A DNA stretch of 6,294 nt from an uncultured bacterium (GTDB taxonomy: Bacteria; Patescibacteriota; Microgenomatia; UBA1406; GWC2-37-13), in NCBI GenBank assembly GCA_937914905.1, contig CALESU010000120.1, forward strand, positions 1 through 6,294, read 5' to 3'. Made by a program: the position numbers and the translations under genes. Below are positions 1 through 6,294 of the stretch, one piece after another. The notes beneath the pieces were generated by a model. It worked only from the letters and a program-made list of their open reading frames with translations. It searched no databases and was not told the origin of the DNA. The stretch's first letter is position 1; each line of letters starts with the position of its first letter.

Positions 1-1
1 C

Positions 2-1366
2 AAAACAGTTGAAACTCCCCATATCCAATGGCTTAAGGCAAAAACAGCACCCGTCTCCTCAGAAGTTCCGTTGACGGGGGGGACATTTATTGGGTATGGG
101 TATTACCGAGGAGTGAGACGTCCCGTAAACATTCACCTCAAGGATCGCATGAGGCATATGTACATCATTGGGAAAACGGGCGTGGGAAAATCTGAGCTTT
201 TAAAAGAAATGATCAAGCAAGACATTAACGCGGGACGGGGAGTTTGCGTGATAGATCCTCATGGAGATTTGATCGAAGATACGCTGCGTTATGTTCCTCC
301 CGAACGGGCAGAAGACGTCATTTTATTTGACCCTTCAGAAACAGATCGACCCATGGGACTCAATCTATTGGAGGCAAAAACAGAGGAACAAAAACATTTT
401 ATAACCGGAGCAATCATCAACCTCATGTATAAACTCTACGATCCTCAAAGAACGGGCATCATTGGCCCACGATTTGAGCATGCGGTACGAAATGCCATGC
501 TTACCATTATGTGCGAAGAGGGCTCTACGTTTATTGAGATTGTGCGTGTCATGACGGACCAAAAATTTGTCCAAGAGCTCCTTCCAAAGGTCCAAGACCC
601 AATTGTCAGAAGATACTGGACTGATCAGATTGCGCAAACTTCAGACTTTCACAAGTCAGAGGTCCTTGATTATATCGTCTCCAAGTTCGGTCGATTCGTA
701 ACAAACAAGATGATGCGAAACATCATCGGACAATCAAAATCATCGTTCGATTTTCGAGATGTCATGGATAACGGGAAAATTCTTCTTATTAATCTTTCTA
801 AGGGAAAGCTCGGTGAAGAAAATTCCACCTTTTTGGGACTCCTTATCATTCCAAAAATTCTTGCTGCTGCAATGAGTAGAGTTGACACTCCTGAGGAAGA
901 TCGGCGCGATTTCTTTCTGTATGTAGATGAGTTCCAAAACTTTGCAACCCCTGACTTCGCCGTCATTTTGTCAGAAGCTCGAAAATATCATTTGAGCCTT
1001 ACGGTGGCAAATCAGTTTATCGGACAGATGGATGAAGAGGTAAAAAATGCGGTGTTTGGAAATGTGGGAACGGTCGTATCATTTCGTGTAGGAGTCACTG
1101 ACGCATCGTATCTTGCCCGAGAGTTCCAGCCACGCTTTAGCGAAAGCGATTTGATCAATATTGAGAGATTCCATGGATACATGAAAACCATTGTGAATAA
1201 TGAACCCGTGGATCCTTTTTCTGTAGACATGACCAAAGACATGGACGAGCTCAAACGAGAACGGAACGAAAAAATCGCAGAGGCTATCATTCAGCTCTCG
1301 AAGCTAAAATACGGAAAACCAGTAGAACTCGTGGAAGCCGCAATCACTCAGCGTGCACGATTGTAA
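2..1366 (+). CDS. VirD4/TraG/TraD-like type IV secretion coupling ATPase, 5'-partial
   Basis: Hexameric-type DNA-translocating ATPase of the VirD4/TraG/TraD superfamily, which in known systems pumps DNA or protein into a type IV secretion channel at the inner membrane. A Walker A motif GKTGVGKS lies at 170-193. It is followed by VCVIDPHGDL, typical of this family, and a Walker B strand FLYVDEFQ with its Asp-Glu pair at 926-931. A downstream TVANQFIGQM matches the family's sensor-like QxxxQ segment. The frame stays open to the left edge, so the TTG at 71 is almost certainly internal. The 23 codons before it (ending in a WLKAKTAPVSSEVPL linker) look like the join to an N-terminal, probably membrane-associated, region outside the window. 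The stop is TAA at 1364-1366. No relaxase, VirB4 or other secretion gene is visible here, so whether it serves conjugation, DNA uptake or protein export is unknown. Family assignment is firm, the role is inference. Confidence 0.9.
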   Translation, partial: KTVETPHIQWLKAKTAPVSSEVPLTGGTFIGYGYYRGVRRPVNIHLKDRMRHMYIIGKTGVGKSELLKEMIKQDINAGRGVCVIDPHGDLIEDTLRYVPPERAEDVILFDPSETDRPMGLNLLEAKTEEQKHFITGAIINLMYKLYDPQRTGIIGPRFEHAVRNAMLTIMCEEGSTFIEIVRVMTDQKFVQELLPKVQDPIVRRYWTDQIAQTSDFHKSEVLDYIVSKFGRFVTNKMMRNIIGQSKSSFDFRDVMDNGKILLINLSKGKLGEENSTFLGLLIIPKILAAAMSRVDTPEEDRRDFFLYVDEFQNFATPDFAVILSEARKYHLSLTVANQFIGQMDEEVKNAVFGNVGTVVSFRVGVTDASYLAREFQPRFSESDLINIERFHGYMKTIVNNEPVDPFSVDMTKDMDELKRERNEKIAEAIIQLSKLKYGKPVELVEAAITQRARL

Positions 1367-1373
1367 TATTCTC

Positions 1374-1382
1374 TGGTATTAT
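1374..1382 (+). promoter_or_regulatory. Candidate extended -10 promoter for the flavin reductase
   Basis: The 31-bp gap after the ATPase gene contains TGGTATTAT, an extended -10 element (TG, one base, then TATTAT, five of six matches to TATAAT). A start of transcription about 7 bases downstream would fall near 1389, leaving a leader of only about 8-9 nt before the ATG at 1398, too short for a Shine-Dalgarno. The -35 region near 1354 is poor (TGCACG). The match is by eye and could be chance, and read-through from the ATPase gene is equally possible. Confidence 0.3.
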
Positions 1383-1397
1383 GTACAAATCATACCT

Positions 1398-2144
1398 ATG
1401 CTCATCACGTATCAATCCAAACTCATCTCAAAAATCCAGGTTTCACCCGAAGTGTATCATTTGAAATTTTCTCGTCCTGAAGATCCGAGTTGGACTTATC
1501 TTGCGGGGCAATACATGATATTTGCCGTTCCCCAAGAAGGACAACCGCTTCCTTTGAAACGACTGTATTCTATTGCGTCTCACCCTGAGAGTACAGACTC
1601 TCTTGATTTTTTAATCGAAGTGGTACCGGGTGGAGTGGGAAGCAACTATATCTGCGGGCTCACGGAAGGGTCAGAAACCTCCCTTCAAGGGCCAGCAGGA
1701 ATGTTCACGCTAAAAGACTCGGCTCGCGATGTCATCTTCCTTGCAACGGGGACTGGAGTGGCTCCTATGTATAGTATGGCAAACCACCTACACACCAGTG
1801 GCGAGTCATTACAAACGCCTGATCGAACTTATCATTTGCTGTGGGGATTAAAGTATCACAAAGATCTCTATATAGCTGCAGAATTGAAAGCCCTTGAGTC
1901 CTCCTTCTCTGCTTTTTCCTACTCAATTTGTCTATCGCGAGAAGAGGAGGAGCTTACTGACCCATCTCTTGCAAAGGGAAGAGTTACGGTAGGACTTGAT
2001 GCATACCTTGCTCAAAAACAAAAACAAGTTCAGGACTTTGACTACTACATTTGTGGAGGAACTCAAGTCGTGGAGGGGTTACGCGCGCATCTTGAAGAGC
2101 TTGGCGCGCCCAAAGAGCAGGTACACTTCGAGAAGTTTTCTTAA
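1398..2144 (+). CDS. Ferredoxin-NADP reductase-like FAD/NAD(P)H oxidoreductase
   Basis: A soluble 248-residue flavoprotein of the ferredoxin-NADP+ reductase superfamily, which moves electrons between NAD(P)H and a one-electron carrier or flavin. The N-terminal FAD barrel carries RLYSIAS (residues 55-61, the RxYS motif that binds FAD) and GGVGSNYI near 78-85. The pyridine-nucleotide half has ATGTGVAPM (116-124), a CGG (219-221) and the C-terminal FEKF (244-247). Length is normal for the minimal two-domain form. No 2Fe-2S cysteine cluster is present. I chose the ATG at 1398 because MLITYQSKLISKIQVSPEVY begins where the family fold begins. The in-frame GTG at 1353 would add 15 unlikely residues and overlap the ATPase gene. 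No Shine-Dalgarno precedes either start. The electron partner cannot be told from the sequence. A flavin reductase or the reductase subunit of a larger enzyme are alternatives. Confidence 0.88.
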   Translation: MLITYQSKLISKIQVSPEVYHLKFSRPEDPSWTYLAGQYMIFAVPQEGQPLPLKRLYSIASHPESTDSLDFLIEVVPGGVGSNYICGLTEGSETSLQGPAGMFTLKDSARDVIFLATGTGVAPMYSMANHLHTSGESLQTPDRTYHLLWGLKYHKDLYIAAELKALESSFSAFSYSICLSREEEELTDPSLAKGRVTVGLDAYLAQKQKQVQDFDYYICGGTQVVEGLRAHLEELGAPKEQVHFEKFS

Positions 2145-2989
2145 AACGTCGTCACAAAAAATTCGGAAGGGATTTGGGGGAACGACTGAAAAACCGTCAC
2201 TATTTTTGAAGCTCCGTCTCTCGTATATGCTTCTGATCGAATATCTTTTCCTTGAGAAGGTAAACCAACCCCCGTGAATGCAAGGCGCGAAGCACCAAAC
2301 AAAGACCGTACTACGATGGCTCGAAGGTTTTCTGGAGGATATAAATAGGGAGCCGTAACAAGAACTGCTTGGGTAAAAACGTATCCACCGTAAGTTTCTG
2401 ATGTGGGGGGTGAAAATGAAGTTACGGTTCCTCTAACCACATCTGTTCCTGCAGGACATGGCTCGTATACATTTCTCCTTACGGTATTATCGTCATACAA
2501 ATAAGTTACCTCAAATGCCGGCATCGTACGGGGAGCCGCACAATTTGATCCGGATTCGGCACGGATATACATAGCGGTATAGGCATCATAACTCGCAGCA
2601 TTAGGATTCGCGGGATCCTTGAAATAAAACGTGTATTGACTGTCTTTCGGAATAAGCGGAGTTACAAACTCAGAAGTTGAAGTTCTACTAATGAGTACTT
2701 TACTATCTTGAGAATTAATTCCATCCTGAACTATACTGAGTTGTTCGAAAGAATATGTTTCAAAGTCATCAATAGCTGTTGTTGCCGCTTTTTGCATTCC
2801 CACTTCGATCCCGTTGTCGGCCGCGGCAAGTGCTCGTATAGATTCTTCTTGGATTTTTGTGGATCTTGTTTCGAGAGTGAGTCGATAAGAAGTCGCAGAT
2901 ACCACGGAAAGGATAAGAGCTATCAAAAGAACTAAAACAAGAAGAGATTGACCTTTTGAAAATAGATGTTTTTCCATGCGAGTAATCAC
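2141..2989 (-). CDS. PilX-like type IV pilus minor pseudopilin
   Basis: A 282-residue protein built like a PilX-type minor pilin: short basic leader (MITRMEKHLFSKG), one hydrophobic helix (about residues 15-33, QSLLVLVLLIALILSVVSA), then an amphipathic stretch with EESIRALAAADNGIE (48-62), close to the A-A-E-A-G-I-E pattern of PilX N-terminal domains. The rest is a probable extracytoplasmic beta-rich domain with two cysteines (150, 178) that could form a disulfide, ending in FQSFPQIPSEFFVTTF. Such pseudopilins sit in the membrane and are added to type IV pili or related filaments. It lacks the usual Phe+1 and Glu+5 after the leader Gly, so prepilin-peptidase processing is uncertain. The GTG at 2989 overlaps the regulator's TGA by 4 bp (GTGA), implying translational coupling. 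The ATG at 2977 is a good alternative and gives an equally plausible leader. It is last in the minus-strand run. Confidence 0.72.
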   Translation of the reverse strand: MITRMEKHLFSKGQSLLVLVLLIALILSVVSATSYRLTLETRSTKIQEESIRALAAADNGIEVGMQKAATTAIDDFETYSFEQLSIVQDGINSQDSKVLISRTSTSEFVTPLIPKDSQYTFYFKDPANPNAASYDAYTAMYIRAESGSNCAAPRTMPAFEVTYLYDDNTVRRNVYEPCPAGTDVVRGTVTSFSPPTSETYGGYVFTQAVLVTAPYLYPPENLRAIVVRSLFGASRLAFTGVGLPSQGKDIRSEAYTRDGASKIVTVFQSFPQIPSEFFVTTF

Positions 2990-3396
2990 AATTGAGAAGC
3001 TACTTGTTCGTCGCGTAGATAACCCCCTACTTCGCGCACCAGCTGATCAGGAGTGTAATTACTTTTTACCATATACCCTCTCACTCCATATTCAGTAGCT
3101 TTTGCGATGATAAGGTCTTGTCCTAAATTCGACAAAAGGACCACACGGCTTGTTGTTTTGATTCCTTTTTTTGCCAGGACATCAAGGACTTGCAATCCAT
3201 CCATTTTCGGCAAGATTACGTCCAAAAGTACCAAGTCATACGTGCCTGCCATTTTTTCTAATGCCTCTTCTCCATCTTTTGCCAAATCAACACTGTACCC
3301 TGCCTCCACCAAAATTTGCACATATAAATCACGTAAATATTCCTCATCCTCTACGACTAGAATCCTGTAAGAAGAAGTGCTTGCATGGTCTGCCAT
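2986..3396 (-). CDS. CheY-like single-domain response regulator
   Basis: A 136-residue receiver domain with no output domain. All phosphorylation-site residues are visible: acidic pair E16-D17 (VVEDEE), phosphoacceptor D59 (LLDVILPKMDG), the S89 switch position (LLSNLGQ) and K111 (YMVKS). It should take a phosphoryl group from the histidine kinase whose gene ends 8 bp upstream, and signal by protein contact rather than DNA binding. The LSNLGQ wording is one I associate with Patescibacteria receivers. The start is the ATG at 3396. No Shine-Dalgarno precedes it, so translation probably depends on ribosomes finishing the kinase gene. Its TGA overlaps the GTG start of the pseudopilin gene, which hints that its target could be the pilus machinery, though that is inference from position only. 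Confidence 0.92.
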   Translation of the reverse strand: MADHASTSSYRILVVEDEEYLRDLYVQILVEAGYSVDLAKDGEEALEKMAGTYDLVLLDVILPKMDGLQVLDVLAKKGIKTTSRVVLLSNLGQDLIIAKATEYGVRGYMVKSNYTPDQLVREVGGYLRDEQVASQL

Positions 3397-3404
3397 AACG
3401 GATA

Positions 3405-5594
3405 TCAGGATGAATTGGTATGTGAACCGATGGATACGGGAAGGGTTATCGTAAATACGCTTCCCTTTCCTACCTCTGATTGTACTGCAATGTCCCCCCC
3501 GTGTAAAGAAACAATCTGTTTGGAGATGTATAGCCCCAGCCCTGACCCAGGTTGACTACTGTGTTTGGAGTACGAATATTCAATCTTGCTGAATTTTTTA
3601 AAGAGTTGAGGAAGTTGATCTTTAGGTATTCCTGACGCTGTATCTGATACGGCAATCTTGATGAGTTTATGAGACAAAGTTGCCGAAATCTGAATCGTTC
3701 CGCTTTCTGGAGTAAATTTAAGCGCATTCCCTACAATGTTTTGCACTACTTCTCGCAGTTTTTCCTTATCCCCAAATACGGAAAGCGCTTCATTTCCTGC
3801 TTCGTAGTTAAATGTTATCTTTTTCTCATCGGCTGTGACTTTTAATTCTTCGTACACAAGTCTCGCTATGTCGCGCATATCAATTTGCGAGTTATTCAGC
3901 TCAATTTTTCTTCGCTCAATTCGTGAAACCGTCAACATGTCATTTACCAGACTGATCAGACGCTCTGTTGAATTGTATGAAATGGTGAGGTATTTTTTCA
4001 ACGGATCTACCAATGCTTCATTTGGCATATGAAGTGCCATCCAGAGATAACTTTTGACTGCAGTCATAGGAGTTCGCAGTTCATGGGAAGCGATCGAGAC
4101 AAACTCGTCTTTGAGCTGGTCTAGCTCTTTCAAACGGTCGTTGGCTCTTCTTAACCGACTCGTAGCGCGGTGCACTTCTTTTTCCAACGTTATGTTAAAT
4201 TTCTTGATCTCTTCATACGCAAGTGCATTTTTGATAGCAACAGATATTTCGGGAATAATGATTTTAAGCACATTAATATCCTCTGAAGCATATATTTCAC
4301 CCGAAGACTTTCCCCCCAATAGAATCCCTCCAACCAAATCGTGCCGCACAATAAGGGGCATCACGATAGTGATATCCTGTGCTCGCATCAACCTTTTTAC
4401 CTTTCCTTCCGAGAGCTCGTCAAATACATAGATATGTTCTCCATGGGGAGTGTTGTGATAGGAATCATGAATGAGGGTAAAAACATCGGTATTTTTAAAC
4501 GGGTGATTTTTTACTTCCCCCCCACTATGTACCCAAAAAATGCTACTTTTCCTCACGAGGACAATGGATCCATACTCGATATTCATCGTGCTCAGTAAAC
4601 GCTCAAGAATTTTCGCGGAAATTTCATCCAGCTCCAGAGTGGACGCCATGATACGGCTCATCCCCCACAACAGATCGTTCGTGTCATATCTGTCCCGGTA
4701 AAATACCTTGTTGGTATATCTTTCAAAAAATCGTTGGAGAGGTTGAAATGTGACTGCAAAAAAGAGTGAAAGTACAGAAGGAATAAGAAAGTCTTGAAAT
4801 GAGCTTATACTTGGCCGTTCTTTATTTACAAAATACGCAATATCAAAAAGAATCGCCATGTATCCGAGTGCGATAAAAAGCATGAGAAGCAAGTATGCGA
4901 TGGAGCGGACAACTATGAGGCGGATGTCGAGGAATCGGTGACGAATGATGGCGTAGGCGACGGTGAGTGAAAATGGTAAAGTGAATAGTGGACTGAGATA
5001 CACAAATGATACATTTTTGAAAAGAGCTACTAAAATAAAATTGAGGAGGACTATTAAACTGAACATAATTATGACTCCAGTCAAAATTAGTTTTAGTTGG
5101 CTTTTTAAAGCACCTTCCGCTCGTTTAATTTTTTTATATAGGGTGATAAACCCTGCGAATAGCGAGCCTACTGCAATAGTAACGAAAAAAAACATTCCCG
5201 GCTCAACCACTGGAGAAGCGGCGTTATTGGAATATGATACTCTTGAAAAAACATACGGACTCAAAGTTAATCCCATGATAACAGCAACAGCCGCAAGATA
5301 AGGAATGAGCCATTTCATACTAATTCGAATATTCATGGAAGGAATTGTATGGATAAGCAGAAAAAATAAAACAGCTTGTGGCACCGCAAAAAACATGACC
5401 AATCTCATCCATACGATAGCATTCTCTTGATTTGAGTGAAATACAGACATATAATTTGCGCCAGACCAAAGAGCAATGTCTAGATTTAACAATAAAAATA
5501 GAATATTCGTTGCAGATTTGAGATTCCGTTGAAGAACAACAATTCCTAATAATAAATTGATCGCAATTGCCAAGAGAAGAATAAACAAAGACAT
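3405..5594 (-). CDS. Membrane sensor histidine kinase: multi-TM, GAF, HisKA, HATPase_c
   Basis: A 729-residue sensor kinase. Residues 1-285 hold about eight or nine hydrophobic helices (near 1-20, 30-50, 59-82, 93-112, 131-152, 167-192, 195-217, 227-252, 264-285) with no large external loop, so the signal may be sensed in or at the membrane. Residues 305-457 form a GAF-like domain ending in the typical PLIVRHDLVGGILLGGK and EDINVLKIIIPEISVAIKNA stretches. A coiled-coil linker (460-497) leads to HisKA with phospho-acceptor H504 in SHELRTP. The ATPase domain has an N box (N619, N623), a G1 box DTASGI (651-656), an F box (F665, F668) and a G2 box GSGLGL (683-688). The G1 box carries Ala653 where Gly is usual. 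The start is the ATG at 5594, 7 bp after the upstream gene's stop. Its partner is the regulator 8 bp downstream. The signal is unknown. Confidence 0.93.
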   Translation of the reverse strand: MSLFILLLAIAINLLLGIVVLQRNLKSATNILFLLLNLDIALWSGANYMSVFHSNQENAIVWMRLVMFFAVPQAVLFFLLIHTIPSMNIRISMKWLIPYLAAVAVIMGLTLSPYVFSRVSYSNNAASPVVEPGMFFFVTIAVGSLFAGFITLYKKIKRAEGALKSQLKLILTGVIIMFSLIVLLNFILVALFKNVSFVYLSPLFTLPFSLTVAYAIIRHRFLDIRLIVVRSIAYLLLMLFIALGYMAILFDIAYFVNKERPSISSFQDFLIPSVLSLFFAVTFQPLQRFFERYTNKVFYRDRYDTNDLLWGMSRIMASTLELDEISAKILERLLSTMNIEYGSIVLVRKSSIFWVHSGGEVKNHPFKNTDVFTLIHDSYHNTPHGEHIYVFDELSEGKVKRLMRAQDITIVMPLIVRHDLVGGILLGGKSSGEIYASEDINVLKIIIPEISVAIKNALAYEEIKKFNITLEKEVHRATSRLRRANDRLKELDQLKDEFVSIASHELRTPMTAVKSYLWMALHMPNEALVDPLKKYLTISYNSTERLISLVNDMLTVSRIERRKIELNNSQIDMRDIARLVYEELKVTADEKKITFNYEAGNEALSVFGDKEKLREVVQNIVGNALKFTPESGTIQISATLSHKLIKIAVSDTASGIPKDQLPQLFKKFSKIEYSYSKHSSQPGSGLGLYISKQIVSLHGGDIAVQSEVGKGSVFTITLPVSIGSHTNSS

Positions 5595-5601
5595 ACTAAC
5601 T

Positions 5602-6294
5602 TCATTCTACATGAAATATCTCTTTGAAAGTCCTTTGAAGATCGCTCCGATTCTTTTGTAAAGCAGGAGAATTGTGATCGCTCATCCTAAACAACTTATC
5701 GATATTAATAAAGTGTTTTCCCTCGTCTATTTTGTCTCCAACTAAAATCGATCTTGCAACATGAGCTACGGCACAACCACCAACAGTAGCGGCCGTCCCA
5801 AGCTGTGGCCAAGAGTATAGCGAAGATCCCAACCTTAACAAAGACTCTATCATCTTATCAGCAATATTTTCTACCCCAACTAGTCTAGATATTATTTTGG
5901 CTGCATCTAATTTTGAAATGCTCGGCCCTATCGAATAAAGCTCTTTTTCGGGAATATCAGTATTGAAGATTCGCCTTTTTGGATCCAAATCGTAGCGCTC
6001 GATATCAACAACTACATTATCTCCATTGTCCGTTGCCATAACAACAGGAACCTTTAGTTTTTTTGCCAGGATTCTCAACTGAACTTTTAAATACAGATTG
6101 TCCATCTCGTCTATGATGATATCTAGTGGATTTTTCCCAATAAAAAAATCATTTAATACTTTCAGACTTAATCCATCGCCGAAGATTTCTAATTCAGAGT
6201 AGGGATTTATCTCGTATATCTCTCTGCTAATTATCTCTGTCTTTTTCATTCCAAAATTAATAAGACTTGTTCTTATTCTATTGAGATTACTAAT
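5602..6294 (-). CDS. ThiF/MoeB/HesA-family E1-like adenylyltransferase, 5'-partial
   Basis: The C-terminal 230 residues of an E1-like enzyme, the family that activates a carboxylate (often a ubiquitin-like protein's C-terminus) by adenylation. The frame is open through the right edge, and the first visible residues, ISNLNRIR, are the family's SNLNR motif with its ATP-contacting Arg. So the ATG at 6249 is internal and the GxGxxG nucleotide-binding start lies outside the window. Next come G-M-K-K (the conserved GxxK lysine), REIYEINPY, and DIIIDEMDNLYLKV, the acidic DxxDN segment. The text from there (VPVVMATDNGD, VDIERYDLDP, and later SWPQLGTAATVGG) recalls, from memory, the ThiF domain of Mycobacterium Rv1355c-type proteins. 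The only cysteine seen is C174, so there is no zinc-binding CxxC pair and no nitroreductase tail as in Rv1355c. The stop TGA at 5602-5604 is 7 bp before the kinase start. The substrate is unknown. Confidence 0.82.
   Translation of the reverse strand: MSNLNRIRTSLINFGMKKTEIISREIYEINPYSELEIFGDGLSLKVLNDFFIGKNPLDIIIDEMDNLYLKVQLRILAKKLKVPVVMATDNGDNVVVDIERYDLDPKRRIFNTDIPEKELYSIGPSISKLDAAKIISRLVGVENIADKMIESLLRLGSSLYSWPQLGTAATVGGCAVAHVARSILVGDKIDEGKHFINIDKLFRMSDHNSPALQKNRSDLQRTFKEIFHVE

Noticed and set aside
1353..1397. GTG at 1353 as the start of the flavin reductase
   Set aside because: It would add 15 residues with no family match and overlap the ATPase gene by 14 bp. The ATG at 1398 matches the usual start of the FAD domain.
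2103..2110. GGCGCGCC palindrome near the end of the reductase gene, with GCGCGC just upstream
   Set aside because: It is explained by codons for Gly-Ala-Pro and Arg-Ala. No repeat or regulatory context supports a site.
2125..2136. Small inverted repeat ACTTC-GA-GAAGT followed by TTTTCTTAAAA, a possible terminator of the reductase gene
   Set aside because: The stem is only 4-5 AT-rich pairs with a very tight loop, lies inside the coding region, and the T run is short and interrupted. Too weak to call.
4054..4431. Plus-strand open frame of 125 codons opposite the histidine kinase, and similar ones at 3107-3398 and 4963-5301
   Set aside because: They lie antisense to well-supported domains, have no family motifs, and their composition follows the kinase codons on the other strand.
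5602..6294. Antiviral or ubiquitin-like conjugation system based on the ThiF-family gene
   Set aside because: No E2, JAB protease, ubiquitin-like protein, nucleotidyltransferase or effector gene is visible. The neighbours are a signalling pair and a pseudopilin.
1..6294. Alternative genetic code (TGA as Gly) as in SR1/Gracilibacteria
   Set aside because: TGA ends the ThiF, kinase and receiver genes exactly where family lengths predict, and no long frame needs TGA read-through.

Overview
The window is densely coding, with six protein genes, no gap longer than about 30 bp, and no RNA gene, mobile element, CRISPR array or long repeat that I can see. Gene content and protein style suggest a Candidate Phyla Radiation / Patescibacteria bacterium, probably of the Parcubacteria type. 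The pointers are a stand-alone VirD4/TraG-like ATPase with the linker and motif phrasing common in that group, a CheY-like regulator with an LSNLGQ motif, a PilX-like pseudopilin with a short SFPxIPS-type C-terminus, and starts without clear Shine-Dalgarno sequences. This assignment is inference from remembered family patterns. TGA is used as a normal stop (in the ThiF, kinase and regulator genes), which argues against the recoded SR1/Gracilibacteria groups.

Plus strand, 1-2144: the 3' part of a type IV secretion/conjugation coupling-type ATPase, whose frame runs off the left edge, followed after 31 bp by a complete FAD/NAD(P)H ferredoxin-reductase-like flavoprotein. The flavoprotein may have its own extended -10 promoter giving a very short leader.

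Minus strand, 6294-2141: a tightly packed run, read right to left. It holds an E1-like ThiF/MoeB-family adenylyltransferase (5' end outside the window), a 729-residue multi-pass membrane histidine kinase with a GAF domain, a single-domain CheY-like response regulator, and a PilX-like pseudopilin. Spacings are 7 bp, 8 bp and a 4-bp GTGA overlap, so the four are probably one transcript. The two strands converge at position 2141-2144, where the four bases TTAA supply both stop codons.

The most interesting reading is that a membrane two-component system is co-transcribed with a type IV pilus-like minor pilin. This suggests sensing linked to surface pili (attachment, twitching or DNA uptake). The ThiF-family enzyme at the head of the run has no obvious partner here. 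I found no convincing sign of a wholly new system. The ThiF-kinase-regulator-pseudopilin arrangement is the part that merits comparison across genomes.
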